64,000 bases of DNA from Athripsodes cinereus (taxonomy: Eukaryota; Arthropoda; Insecta; Trichoptera; Leptoceridae). The translations under genes and the position numbers were made by a program. The stretch's first letter is position 1. Each line of letters starts with the position of its first letter. The notes under the pieces were generated by a model that had not been told where the DNA came from, ran no database searches, and worked only from the letters and a program-made list of their open reading frames with translations. Below, piece by piece: positions 1 through 12,080 of this stretch. The DNA is taken from contig OX388307.1 in assembly GCA_947579605.1 (NCBI GenBank), positions 10,021,237 through 10,085,236 on the forward strand. Reading direction: 5' to 3'.

Positions 1-1045
1 ATAAAAGAACCCATGAACCAAGAAAGGACACTGCAACAATATGTAAAATGATATCAACTTTATTACACAACACGCAGGACCTCTTAAAGCATACCTATAA
101 ATTGTTATTTGATGAAGGTACCTACATTGTTCGCAATATGATTTTCCAGCATCAATCTACACTAAGTGGATAATCTGCTGAATGGCCAAGTTACCCAAGA
201 TTTTACAAGGAAAAACATTTATTGGACCTTCGGACCTTCAAACGTTCTGGCCTACGCGGAAAATATTCAATGTTATGTGTTTATATACCGATACAATACT
301 TATTCATGTTGTATCTTTTCAATAGTAACTTTATGATGTACAAGGGAAAAGTCTTTTTCAACGGTTACATTTTTTCTTCTATTCACCCCACGAATTAAAG
401 GAAATATTTTCCAACGTTTTTGTATATTATTTTACAGTTTGAATAGATAATTCACATATATTATGTAGCAAACACGTGTAACTTCAGCCAATAGAGATAT
501 GCCTATTAGATTGTAGGTGTTATTTAGTACGAACGTTTTTGATTTCTTTCAGTATTTTATATATTGGATATGTGCTAAAACCTGAGATTTTTTTCTAATT
601 CATCAATTTATTAACAGAAGAATCTCTGGCCTTCTTAAAACACTTTATTTAAAAACCAAATTCGATTTGAGCATATTTTGCGAATCATATCGCACTAACA
701 AAACAGTATAGAAAAATGCAAATGTCCCATTTCGGGGTACTTCACCAACTCTGGATAAAGTTGTAGATATCTATCCTTAGGGTTTATTATTTATCTATAA
801 GATAAACTGAAGTGAGCATTTCATCACCTATATTTTTTTACGGATTGGTATCCAACAATATAAAGCAATCAAGTCACTCGATAACGGATGGATAGCCAAA
901 AATAAAACAAATAAAAAATATATAGCAGTGGCAATGTTATATATATTATGTAATTTCATGCTTTTCTGTGGTCTTGTTTATGGTTTGTTGACGTATTTTT
1001 GACATTCTGTGTCGAAGTTTTCAGTTATTGTAAAAATTGAACACG
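1..1045. other. AT-rich non-coding stretch
   Basis: No reading frame with protein-family character, no RNA gene and no repeat with defined ends is visible. The sequence is AT-rich with scattered stops in all frames. It may be intron or intergenic DNA downstream of the minus-strand kinase gene that starts near 5971. Confidence 0.5.
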
Positions 1046-1185
1046 CAGTAGTCTCGATCTCATGAACAAGGGGTCCGCGGTTCGATCCCAGGTGCCGGCA
1101 AACTCCCCTTTCACGACACAAGCTTTTAGCTTACTGTGAAAGGTGTATAAGATTGTATTTGGGTTTATAACAAACCCAGATATCT
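1046..1185 (+). repeat. tRNA-derived SINE, family A, copy 1
   Basis: The copy carries a B-box-like RNA polymerase III promoter (GGTTCGATCCC, about 1079-1089), followed by the family body with GGTGCCGGCAAACTCCCCTT, an AAGCTTTTAGCTTAC segment and an end near TTGTATTTGGGTTTATAAC. The same order of blocks recurs at 8861-9010, 4626-4740 and, on the minus strand, at 45453-45594, which makes this a dispersed family and not a tRNA gene. The A-box end is more degraded here than in the copy at 8861. It ends in A-rich sequence. Confidence 0.75.
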
Positions 1186-1962
1186 TTTATAAAAAAAAAG
1201 AAAAAAAAATATTGGTAAAGTGAGCGAATGTAACAACGATTATAACACTTATTATTCTATATTTTATTTTCATAATGCTTAAAAGTCAAAGAGTAAATAT
1301 TCTATAGTTATACACATTTACTGAGTTTGTAATAAAAAGTTAATTTCATTTGCATTTTGGTGGTGCTATATTTTTTATGAGTCCTAAAACATTGTGTGCA
1401 GACATTTTTGTTCTACGACGTTGAAATTACGTCGTCGAACTCCGACATAATTATAATCTTTTCGCATCCGAAATATTCTCTAACGGCGATTTTGTCTCGA
1501 ACCGTGTAAAAATACGATATCATCGACGATTTGATCGTAAAATTCGTTGATCATTCTCAAAAAAGCAAAAGATAACAAACCTAGACAACGCACATGTAAA
1601 CAAATTTTGACAATTTAACACTATATATAGATAGGTAATTACCTACCATCTTTCTGCCCAATATCATAAAATAATGACTTAAGAGAATAGACGTACTGTG
1701 ACTGACATGAAATTTTTATACAATATTATCAACTCTTCTGACTTGTTAAACATACTTTACTTTAACTGCCCTACACGACGGACTAGAACCAGATTGACAT
1801 TTCGTTATTATTTTATGTCGTCACATCTTGTGATGACCCTACCTATTTTAAACCATTCTAAGCTCAAACAAACTACTTGCATGACCAACTATCTGCAGAG
1901 CTCATTCAAATACTGCGCAATGAGCATGTTATAATTTCAACTCTTTTTTGAATAATATAGAT
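1186..1962. other. AT-rich non-coding stretch
   Basis: A 78-codon open frame at 1698-1934 has no recognisable motif or family composition and I do not call it a gene. No repeat with clear ends is seen. Confidence 0.4.
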
Positions 1963-2326
1963 TAGTGATGTAACGAATGTGTGATTTTGGATATTCGCGA
2001 ATGCGAATGTTTATTGCCGACATTCGCGAATGCGAATGCGAATAGCGAATATTGAATTGCTTAAATTTCTACAATTGCTCAAAAATTAAAATTTCTACCT
2101 CCCCATCGCCGAATTTTCAAAATCGTATAGGAATTTAAAATATTTCAAATCTCCTCGGTTTCCTTAAAGAATATTTTCTCGCAGTACCTTTTTCTACAAT
2201 GTACCGAGTAAGTATCCGGTACTTTTACCGAATATCCGATACTTTATTACCAAAATAATATTCGCAAAACATTCGCATATTTTTTTGCGAATACGAATGT
2301 GAATACGAATATTCGTTACATCACTA
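1963..2326. mobile_element. hAT-type MITE with GCGAAT subterminal repeats
   Basis: The ends form an inverted repeat, TAGTGATGTAACGAAT at 1963-1978 against ATTCGTTACATCACTA at 2311-2326. A perfect 8-bp duplication, ATATAGAT, lies directly outside both ends (1955-1962 and 2327-2334). An 8-bp duplication and a terminus of the form YARNG are hallmarks of the hAT superfamily. Inside each end are many copies of ATTCGC/GCGAAT and of the palindrome ATTCGCGAAT, which could be transposase-binding repeats. The 364-bp element has no coding capacity and must have been moved by a transposase supplied elsewhere. Confidence 0.9.
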
Positions 2327-2334
2327 ATATAGAT

Positions 2335-3530
2335 ATACATATTTGACACATCTTTAATGCGTTTCAATGAAACTATAAAAAAGTTCCCTAGTGACTTCGG
2401 GGTCTCATGGGGTTTAATAATTTGATGCTTTCCTTTCTACTCTAATTTCCTGTCGATTCCTTTATTTCCCTCTAGATTGGAGATGATTGATTACATGTGC
2501 TTTAAAGCTTTCCTTTTTTTACTACATGTCATTGTAGCATTATATAATACCAAACAATATTTGCAAACTTTGCTGGTTTTCTAATTGTAATTGATTAAGC
2601 TGTGTATTGTTATTTATGTTATAACTGTGTACATACCTATTTGTAAGATAAAATAAAATAAAATTGTGTTTGATAAACACAATAAAAAACACAAAAAAGA
2701 AAAGATAAGTTAATTTTACATGGATAATAAATTTTAATAAAAATAACTATACTCTTTAAAAACATTAAAAACTCCTCTTTCTATCGAGGGTAGGTATTCT
2801 TTGACATTGCAAAATATTTTAGTACCTACCTCAAATTTCACATTCTCTGACAAGTCGAATAAAATAAATATTTATTCCTGTATTATGTATATCCCTAATA
2901 ATATGTTTGTGTTTATAATTATACCATAAGGACACCTTTCTTAGGTAAATAACATGAGAAGCAATGTCATTTTCTCCATGCAAACCGAGATCCATTAATC
3001 GAGTTCGTTAATATAAAAATATTTATTAGGTATGTAACATCACAGTTTTAGTGAAGTCGTCAAATTTATCTGGGAAGTAAACATTTCAATCTCCATATTT
3101 TCTTAATTATTTTATTATTTTTTATACGTTGCCACAACGTAAAAAATGCAGATAAATAATAGGTACAGAGACAAAAAATCGTTTTGAGAAGTCAATTTAA
3201 ATCATAATTTTATGTACTTAATATGTATATACTCAAGAACCTCATATAAAATCATTTTAAAAATTCCAAAAACTGTTTATATAAGTCTCAAACGTTTCAT
3301 CCTAAAAAAGAGGTAACAAATCCTGTCCCATATAATTCATAAACCTCTATCCTATTTTTAACATTTCTTAATATTTATGTTACATAGATATGCATTGGTA
3401 ATATCCAATCATATAACATATATAACACAACATTCATAATATAAATATACCAAAATTACAAAAATGGCGATTTCTTGAATAGGTATATGACATTTCGACT
3501 TGTTGATGTGTGGAACTGGAACATCGATAT
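2335..3530. other. AT-rich stretch, possible LINE tail
   Basis: No gene is supported. About 2600-2665 ends in repeated AAATA units after a stretch resembling a retroelement 3' untranslated tail, but I could not assign a family. The 72-codon frame at 3475-3693 has no recognisable content. Confidence 0.35.
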
Positions 3531-3900
3531 AATCTTTCATTCTTGGAATGCATGTTGGTTTTCCGCATACATTGCGGATGAAATTTGGATCATACAGTCA
3601 TTCAAAATATGCGCTACTCGTCGCGTACAGAATTTGATGTTATCTCAGCCATTTTGTGAGATGGTCCTGATGTTACACACGTATCAATGTTAAAACATGA
3701 CATTTTTCAACAAATCCAAACTGCGTATTCTGACGACGGGCCGAGTCTCGTCCCATATGCAAAGGCATAAGTGAAGTCTCTGGCCACAGTGAAATGGAGT
3801 AAAGCCTTTACCTCACTATTATCTCACTGCGTAAAATCATACATACTATATTATGATCTTTCATTCATGGAATGCATGTTGGTTTTCCGCATTTTGCATG
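3531..3900. repeat. Interspersed direct repeat around a unique segment
   Basis: The block TCTTTCATTC followed by TGGAATGCATGTTGGTTTTC occurs at about 3533-3563 and again at about 3859-3889 in the same orientation. A partly related segment in reverse orientation, containing ATGCATCCGCAAATGAAAG, lies near 8780-8805. This suggests a low-copy repeat family of unknown type. Confidence 0.4.
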
Positions 3901-3949
3901 ATGTGTGATGTTTCATTTTGTTTCAAGTGTAGATGTTAATATTAATGAT

Positions 3950-4153
3950 CGTATGAGTGAAAATATCAATTATGATTTGAAAAACCTAAGAGACCTTTCC
4001 AGTTGCTACATTGAATCTAATAAAGTCGAGAAGAAGATTAGATCTCTGGATCAAAACAAAGAAGCTGGTCCAGGTAGAATCACAAATAAATTTCTGAAAG
4101 ATTGTTTACATCGTGCTTTAGTATATCCGCTTACAATTATTTTTGATACATAA
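3950..4153 (+). pseudogene. Jockey-like non-LTR reverse transcriptase fragment
   Basis: An open segment encodes a stretch with IRSLDQNKEAGPG and ITNKFLKDCLHRAL, then a PLTIIFD-like end. This matches the start of the reverse transcriptase domain of Jockey-like LINEs, whose general form is 'I..L..NK..GPD.I.N..LK.......PL...F'. The aspartate normally present in GPDGI is replaced here (GPGRI). The frame stops at 4151-4153 before any YADD catalytic motif, so it is a truncated relic. The open frame begins upstream at 3905, but that part has no family similarity that I recognise. Confidence 0.65.
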
Positions 4154-4250
4154 TTATACATATTAATTAACAGTGATTTTGCTTGTGTGTTGAATTTAAT
4201 TGATTTTTTCATTAATTGTATCGGCATTAACTTTGTAACACTTCATTTTA

Positions 4251-4353
4251 AATTATCAAATAAAATAAAATAAACAATTATTATTATTGTTTTATGTTAA
4301 TCAACAGTAACATAATAATAGGTATTAAATATTATTTATTTTATTTGATAATT
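4251..4353. repeat. AT-rich inverted repeat
   Basis: AATTATCAAATAAAATAAA near 4251 is mirrored by TTTATTTTATTTGATAATT near 4335-4353, with an ATT-rich spacer. It could be a small foldback element or simply AT-rich sequence; no target duplication was resolved. Confidence 0.4.
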
Positions 4354-4380
4354 TAATTGATTTTAATTTAGTAATTACTT

Positions 4381-4622
4381 AGTAGTTTTGAGAATGCCCA
4401 ATGATAGTTGGCCAAAAAGAGCACTGTTCTTCCGTCCGCAGGGGTTACGTCGGCCCGGGCGTCACTCTTTCACAATACACCGTTCCTATGACAACGATAT
4501 CAGAGCGCAAGGAATGTCGCGGAAAGAGGTGACGCAATTGGCGCAGAGATGCTCTGAATGGAGGAGGCTGGTTTCTGCCCCGTGCTCCCGAGAGGAGCGT
4601 TGAGGGCGAGATGATGATGATG
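4381..4622 (+). mobile_element. 5'-truncated LINE with GAT tail and 8-bp target duplication
   Basis: The insert encodes the C-terminal end of a LINE polyprotein: LRMPNDSWPKRALFF, then RPGRHSFTIHRSYDND, then EVTQLAQRCSEWRRLVSA, stop at 4601-4603. It ends in repeated GAT units, as do LINEs with simple-repeat tails. AATTACTT is present at 4373-4380 and again at 4623-4630, which fits a target-site duplication made by target-primed reverse transcription. Related fragments are at 47411-47700 (plus), 56108-56212 (plus), and 36176-36280, 37480-37580 and 57308-57395 (minus). Confidence 0.75.
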
Positions 4623-4625
4623 AAT

Positions 4626-4740
4626 TACTTTCACGACACAAGCTTTTATCTTACTGTGAAACAAATATATATACCTACTGTGAAAGGTGTAGGTATAAGG
4701 TTGTATTTGGGTGTAGGTATAACAAAACCCAGATATTATC
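4626..4740 (+). repeat. SINE family A, 5'-truncated copy 2
   Basis: CTTTCACGACACAAGCTTTT and the downstream TGTGAAAGGTGTA and TTGTATTTGGGTG blocks match the body of the SINE at 8861-9010; the tRNA-like head is missing. An extra segment separates the two TGTGAAA blocks. It abuts the target duplication of the LINE fragment just upstream. Confidence 0.65.
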
Positions 4741-4745
4741 TTTCC

Positions 4746-5750
4746 AAAAAATGTATTTTTTATGCAAATGTAAGGGCTTACGCCGTGTTACATTATTTAT
4801 TGAATAAATGCAATATTATTATTAAGCCTATAATAGGTACAGCGTGCATTAACAGTTGTATGACAATCATAATACATATTATTACAGTAGGACTATGCAG
4901 TATATAGCATAGTATAATAATACCTAATATAGACGGTATGTACAAGATATTATGTGTAATATAAGTATGTATTATATTATTATTATGTAGTTACGATACA
5001 CACAGTCATGGTCGTTCATAACGCCGCGCGATAACACTACCGCATGACTCTATAGAGAGATTGCTATACTCTGTGTGTCTCCCTCTCTACAATCTATAGT
5101 GAAATAAAACTACCTAAATAATAATAACAATATCACACACATACTGTAGACTTAGTATAAACATACCTACTCTTATCATATCGGACGCTGCGAAACAATA
5201 TTACACCTATACTACAGACTTACAGAGAACAGACAACATAACACAGTCATCTTCTATCTGATTAATATCACTGGAGACTATTATTATTATTATTATTGTA
5301 CTGGTGTGTTATTTTCTCTATTCTCAGTGTCACACTACATGTACAAACAGTAACCACAAGACAATAATAATAATAATATCCAATCTGTCCCACGAATATC
5401 TCGAGAATCACAACACAACATTACATTACATTCCCATTCATCAGTTCTCTTGTTCCCATTCACAGAAAGGGACATGCACTCGTAGATCGATACCATCCCC
5501 TCTGCTCTGCAACATTTATCCCATCCTTCTAACATTCCACTATCCTATTCTATATTATGGTGTACATAATATTATGTACATTCCACTCCATTCTATAAAC
5601 CTATCTTTCTGTGGCGAATCAACTGACAGACTTGCTACTCGCTTTTCTCGCTTCTGTCAAATAAACTTCAAACAAAACGTCTGTATGTTCTTGTTTGTAA
5701 AGAAGAAAAAGAAAAAAAGATAATGCATGTGGGACTTCTATCGATTGTAT
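4746..5750. other. AT-rich stretch with ATT microsatellites
   Basis: Short runs of ATT/TTA occur near 4820, 4970, 5280 and 5365. Open frames of 66-139 codons on both strands have low-complexity composition and no motif, so none is called. If the kinase gene continues on the minus strand, this is part of its first intron. No second kinase exon was found by eye. Confidence 0.4.
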
Positions 5751-5761
5751 TTGAATGTTCA

Positions 5762-6560
<799 letters not shown>

Positions 6561-8072
6561 TCAATTAAATTCTAAAGTATATAGTGCTTCACGTGGAGCA
6601 TTTTACTTTTCTTCATATCTCATTAAAAGATAACCATTTTTGAAAATGCAAATATGCCATCATGTACTACTAAGATCGATATTGTGAGAAAGAATTGAAC
6701 AATGTTATAAAACTTGTACATTTCTAATAAAAAAGTAATTTTTGAGATAAATCATAAGGGAGAGTTTTGTGCAGGGGTAAGGATAGATTTGTATTGTATC
6801 TCTGACGTCTGTAGCTCCGTAATAGGGAGTGGAATGAGGGAGAGACGTAAATCCTTGAGAGTGTATTGGTGAGTCTAGTTATTATACAGAGACATGGTTG
6901 ACTGTAGACACGCTATGTACTATACCTAACCCTGGCTGGCTATACATTATTATTTCTATATACTTACCTAATATGAATTAGTACTTAGTAGGTATGACAC
7001 CAATGTAGGGTGTCTGTACTGCCTGCCTATAGTGCCTCTACAAGTTTACTCATTCCATTTCATTATATTAGATCGTTCCGACGAAATTGAATATATTATG
7101 TAGCAGAACAACTCGAGCATTTACAGGGATAACTTTACTATTTCAAGGGAATAAATTTTCATCAAACTCGAATCTAGTTGGACTCGTACAAGAAATGTAC
7201 ATCTGACATTACTTAGGTACTTTGAATTAAGTAGGTAACTACATATTATAATATTATTATGTTTGGATTGGAAAGTCCTCACGCACATACGTCATACTAC
7301 TCATACCAAACTTCGTGAAGAATCCTTTGCGATGTTTTCAATATGTATGGGTCACCAGTCACCACTCACCCCCTCCCCCTTCTCTACCACTTGACGCGAG
7401 TAAAATCTTTCAAAATAATATAATGTAGGTATGTATTGGAAAGTTCTGACATGTATCAAGCTTTTATAGAAATCTTCATTTGATTTCACATTTATATTTT
7501 CATTCATTTTGCGACCTTTCACGATAATCGCTATACTGAGAAAACTTTTAATACACCGTATTGACATGTTGCCTTTATTGTTTGATTTCCAAAAATATAC
7601 AATATTGTGTTACCGGTTGGATTATTTCATATATTAACTATCTCTATCTCATCACGATCACGACATCTCCCACACAAATAAGGTTGTTAGTACAAATAGA
7701 CTCACTGTATGCGTGACTAGATAATAAGTGTACAGGCTATATGTGTCCTCTCTTAGACATAAAAAAATAGAGGAATACCTTATCGTTCGAATGTTATTTT
7801 CTTAGAGAGGAATAAATTATATGATTTAGTAAATAATGAATGATATGTAAATAAAACCTTATGTACCTAATATTTTACAAAGCACAAATACCCATTTTGA
7901 TTTTTACTATATAAGTAAAATAATTTTAGCATTGTCCAGGACCTTTGATGAATATAACTTTTCAGGAAGATAATAGAAAAAAGAACATGTAAAAATGATC
8001 TAAGATTTCGAAGAAGAACTTCGTGAATTTTCATCAAAATTGGAAAATTATTTATCGAGATCATTCAAGATA
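6561..8072. other. Non-coding stretch with a solo minisatellite-like unit
   Basis: No gene is supported. At about 7641-7690 there is CATCACGATCACGACATCTC followed by CCACAC, close to the core of the 71-bp monomer amplified at 16.1-18.0 kb. This is a solo, diverged relative outside the arrays. Confidence 0.45.
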
Positions 8073-8080
8073 CCTCACAT

Positions 8081-8238
8081 CAGTGGCGGATACAGATGGG
8101 GGGCGCTCCCTCCCCCTTGCGGGGCTTATTGACGATGTCTTGTATATGGTAATAATCAGTTTAAATAAAATGGCATTGTCTTGTATATGAGTACAATTTT
8201 TACACCCCCCCTTGAGTTTTTTTCTGAATCCGTCACTG
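8081..8238. mobile_element. Short hAT-type MITE
   Basis: The termini are CAGTGGCGGAT at 8081 and ATCCGTCACTG ending at 8238, inverted repeats with one mismatch. CCTCACAT is duplicated exactly on both sides (8073-8080 and 8239-8246). The 158-bp body has G-rich and C-rich subterminal runs and cannot code for a transposase. Length of the duplication and the CAGTG start assign it to hAT. Confidence 0.85.
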
Positions 8239-8305
8239 CCTCACATAGGACAACTGCGTGTAAACCTATTATTTTTTATCGGCGCGGTGAGGGTAACTTC
8301 CTTTT

Positions 8306-8356
8306 AGTTGTCACTCCACTGGCTACCCCACTTATTGGATATGTTGTGATGGTATA
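8306..8356 (+). repeat. Dispersed 'CCACT-GGCTACCCCACTT' family, partial copy
   Basis: CACTGGCTACCCCACTTATT and GTTGTGATGGTATA match the 3' part of the best-preserved copy at 29600-29830. The rest of the unit is missing or too diverged. Confidence 0.6.
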
Positions 8357-8860
8357 AAACGGGACATCTGCAAACAACAAGTCTATTTTCATGATGCTAT
8401 ATTTTTGCTTAAGCTTAGCAGATAATCAACTACCTTAATATGTCTACCTCAAACATTTTTAAAGGATAGAATCTAAATGAGTGACAAGGTTCCCAAATTA
8501 TAGGTTGCATAAAATACGAAAATTCTAATATAGTGCAATATACATAATTATGTAATTTTAATATTATCATGATCACATCTTAAAAAAAATAGGTGCTTAA
8601 ACACACTAAACATGAGAGAATGATATGAAGATGTACAAAGAACGTGGTGTTTGATCCTTCCGATCTATCCTGCAAGGGAAAACGGTCGGAATATTAATAA
8701 TATACCATTCTTTGACTACCTATCATAAATAATTATGCAATTTATATTATATGAATGACTGTATGATCTAATACTCATCCGAGATGCATCCGCAAATGAA
8801 AGATCATAATTATTTTACGCATTATAATATAATATAGTATGATGTTGTCAAATAATAGTT

Positions 8861-9010
8861 CGTCGGTAGCCTGGAGGTAGAGTCTCGGCCTCGTGCACAT
8901 GAGGTCCGGGGTTCGATCCCAGGTGCCGGCAAACTCCCCTTTCACGACACAAGCTTTTAGCTTACCTACTGTGAAAGGTGTATAAGGTTGTATTTGGGTT
9001 TATAACAAAA
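8861..9010 (+). repeat. tRNA-derived SINE, family A, best copy
   Basis: The head has both RNA polymerase III boxes: an A-box-like TAGCCTGGAGGTAGAGTCTC from about 8866 and a B box GGTTCGATCCC at 8910-8920. The body continues through GGTGCCGGCAAACTCC and AAGCTTTTAGCTTAC to GTATTTGGGTTTATAAC. A tRNA head joined to an unrelated body is the definition of a tRNA-derived SINE. It is the most complete of the four copies here. Confidence 0.8.
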
Positions 9011-9189
9011 AGGTTGATTAAGGTAGGATTCCTTCCCTTTCCCCTTCCCCTCTCTTTTTGCACAGACATCGTAATTAATTTACTATTTATTCTTATATCT
9101 TTTTATATTTTATATATGTATGTATTTTCTTGTATATATTTTAATTTTTAATTTGAGTATTTATTCTTTTTTGTAGTTTTTTTTCTTCT

Positions 9190-9335
9190 TTCGAATGGTT
9201 GACTGGAAGATGTTGATCTGCATCAAGTCCGCCATTTGACAGAGCACTGTTTTCTATTTATTATGTGTTTCTTGTACAAACTTTGTATTATGTTCTGTCA
9301 ATAAAGCTTTATTATTATTATCTTTTAAAAAAAAA
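9190..9335 (+). repeat. LINE 3' tail ending in TTATTATTATT
   Basis: A segment with AATGGTTGACTGGAAGATG and TCAAGTCCGCCATTTGAC leads to CAATAAAGCTTTATTATTA. From general knowledge of lepidopteran repeats this wording resembles the 3' untranslated end of a non-LTR element, with a polyadenylation signal just before a short repeated tail. The 5' boundary is not defined. Confidence 0.5.
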
Positions 9336-9738
9336 TATATTATAATATGTACAAAAAAAGAGTACCTAATGTTCTTTTAGTAAGTAGTTATCCATTACAT
9401 ACATGTAGGTACATAAAAAGTAGGAAATTTAAATACATTTTTAAATCTACTAAATAAGTTATTAATTTGTATGTATGTTTCAAATCTTGAATTTTTTGCC
9501 TGCTTACAGGCGTTCATTTTGAAATAAATATTTTTTCCGTGTGTCAACATCAAACACTGTGTAAATGTTGTCAAAGGTAAATATTTCGATAAAACTAGCG
9601 AAATAAATAAGCTAAAAATAGTGTTCATTTACATTATGGATTATGAAAAATTAATTAGAATTGCCCATTATTAAAATCTTCTTCATCTTTTTTACACTCA
9701 CTACTCTCGAAAGCACAGACCAAAAACCAATCCACAGA

Positions 9739-11500
9739 TAGAGGGTTATTTTTCCCGGATTATTTTCGTTCCCGGGAAACGGGAAATTTGAAAATGAATT
9801 TCCCGGGATTCCCGGGAATCACGGGAAATAAAAAAAAAATTGAGTTGAAAGTTGTTAGTTTTACGGAAAAGTAAAATAAATGTTGTTTTTGCAATTTAAG
9901 AGTTTATTGATACGATACTTCCTCATCACCTGTGAACAAATTCTCAGAAATAATAAACCAGCAAAGTTTTTAAAAATTATTTGGTATAGTATAATGCAAC
10001 ATTAACATCTTGTAGTAAACACGAAAAAAAACAGACACTTCAAAAAAAGTTATGACATGTTTGGGCAGGTACTTGCTTTGAAGGAACATACACGAAATTT
10101 CATACTGAAATTTGAATTTGGAATTGTTTTTTCAGTCGTTCTTTTGCTGTTAAAATGGAAAAAAGTTAATCTAGAGTGTTTATAGAACTACTTTTTACGC
10201 AAAAAAACCATCACGGACACAAAGAAAAGTCTTGATAACTATTATGGTGAATCTTCTCCGTCATTTAAGATAATTTACAAGTGGTTTACTGAATTTCGTT
10301 GTGGTAGAACGATTACGGAAGACGCTTCTCGATCAGGACGTCCAATTGAGGTAACCACTCCAAAAATGCTCATGAAAATCCACGATATTGTATTGGGAGA
10401 TCGATGAATGAAGTTGAAAGGGGTAGCCAACACTTAAAATATCTCATATGAACGAGTTTTCATAACATTTCATGAAAATTTGCGTATTAAAAAGTTTTCA
10501 GCAAAATGGCTGCCACGTTTGTTGAAAATTTACCAAAAACGCGAATGAATGACACTTTCCCAGGCTAATTTTCGGCTGTTTCAACGAAATACAGATGAGT
10601 TTTTACACCATTTTATCACTGTAGATAAAACAAGGATTCATCTTTACACACCAGAGACAAAATAATAACCAAGCAGCGGGTGGAAGCTGGCGGAAGTGCT
10701 CCAAAGTAGGTCAAGGTGGTTCCATCAGCAGGCTAAGCTATGGCTAAGGTTTTCTGGGACACACAAGGTACAGTCTTGATTGATTTTCTCTTAAAAGGAA
10801 AAATAATTAATGGAGAGTATAACTCTAAACTTTTTGTCCAGTTGAATCACTGAACCAAAGCAAAACGGCATCATCTTGCCAAGAAGAAAATCCCGTTTCA
10901 CCATGATAATGCTTCTTCACTCATTCTTCCGCCATTGCAACGGCCAAGCTGGTGGAGTCACGCTACAAAATGCTTCCCCATCCACTATATTTTTCTGACC
11001 TGGTTCTCAGTGATTCCTTCCATTAACCAAACGCGAAAAAGTGGCTTGGGGGACGAAGATTTGCAACTGATTTGGAGGTTATCTCTGAAACTATGGCGTA
11101 TTTTTATGGCCTTGGAAAAGATAACAACAAAGAGTGGATCAGAAAACTTCAGCATCGTCTAACCAAGTCTATAGCTCTAAGAGAAGATAAAGTTGAAAAA
11201 TAAATATCATCCATTCGAAAAAAGTACCTAACTCATTGTGTCATTATTACCGGACTTATCAATCCGCCCTCGTAATATGTTGATTATGAAATTGCATTTT
11301 TTATTACGACTATTAGAACGACACGTTACGGAAAAATTACGAGTCTACAGTTAACTAAACAAAGATTTCGGTATCGGTATGGCAATCTGCATGACTAATA
11401 ATTTGTGTTTTTTCCCGGGAAATGTTTGGCTTTTTTCCCGGGAAACGGGAAATAAAAATTAAAGATATTTCCCGGGAATTCCCGGGGGAATAACCCTCTA
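9739..11500. mobile_element. hAT-type element with CCCGGG-rich ends, carrying a nested mariner
   Basis: The ends are TAGAGGGTTATT (9739-9750) and AATAACCCTCTA (11489-11500). TCCACAGA is duplicated exactly outside both (9731-9738 and 11501-11508), and the terminus fits the hAT pattern YARNG. Both subterminal zones are full of CCCGGGAA/TTCCCGGG and CGGGAAACGGGAAA words in mirrored order, probably transposase-binding repeats. Without the inner mariner-derived segment the element would be only about 600 bp, a non-autonomous hAT. No hAT transposase sequence was recognised. Confidence 0.88.
10133..11203 (+). pseudogene. Degenerate mariner transposase
   Basis: Pieces of a mariner transposase can be read in order across shifting frames with internal stops. 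The N-terminal helix-turn-helix part has IIYKWFTEFRCGRT and SRSGRPIE. A first catalytic aspartate region reads ITVDKTRIHLY, a second HHDNAS, and the third aspartate lies in LYFSDLVLSDSF. The C-terminal end reads WIRKLQHRLTKSIA and stops near 11203. Mariners have a D,D34D triad, so the whole length of the enzyme is represented, but several stops and frameshifts make it dead. Imperfect ends with AGGTACTT lie near 10078 and, inverted, near 11227. It sits inside the hAT element at 9739-11500. Confidence 0.8.
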
Positions 11501-11508
11501 TCCACAGA

Positions 11509-12080
11509 GCGTCTCTGCACCAATCGGGTTTCTGCGCATCTATTCAATGATTCCACTGCCATGTGAATATTCCCGGTCATGTTGTCCGTTGTTAGACGCT
11601 TATAAAAAAGAAGGGTAAACGCATTATAGGTATTAAAATTAAAACAAATTATTAAATTCTCGTAAATACACAAAAGCATGCTCATTTTGTTTATGATTCT
11701 AACATTCAATATTAATTCATAGAGAAAGAGACAAGTAATGGGAAACAACTAAAGACATTGTACCTACTGCGAGTACGAGTGTCCTGTAAAAAGCAAATTT
11801 TAAAAATATACCTTGTTTAATTATTTTATTAAATAAATTCAATTCATCAATAATGTCCTTGGAAAAAAAAACTTCTTCATTGTCGTTTCAGTGAAGTTTC
11901 ATTCGTCGTTCGTCGTTCATTCGTCATTCAAGTTTCAGTGAAAAGATCTTCTTCAAAAGCACATAAATATGTCTGGTGATAAATCGATTTCACCCCTCAT
12001 CGGTAGTGATAATAATAAGAATGAACCATCTATTCACAGGATCGTCCTGAGTGATCAATAAAACTACTACTACTACAACA
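11509..12080. other. Non-coding stretch
   Basis: Short repeats of TCGTCGTTC/TTCGTCATTC occur near 11895-11930. The minus-strand frame at 11395-11748 runs partly through the hAT end and is not a gene. Confidence 0.35.

Noticed and set aside
5304..5723. 139-codon plus-strand frame
   Set aside because: Composition is that of AT-rich low-complexity DNA (runs of I, H, S, K). No motif, no splice context, and it ends in a lysine run from an A-rich tract.
8861..9010. A tRNA gene (A and B boxes present)
   Set aside because: The arms do not fold into a cloverleaf with acceptor stem, and the same head and body recur in four copies, so it is a SINE.
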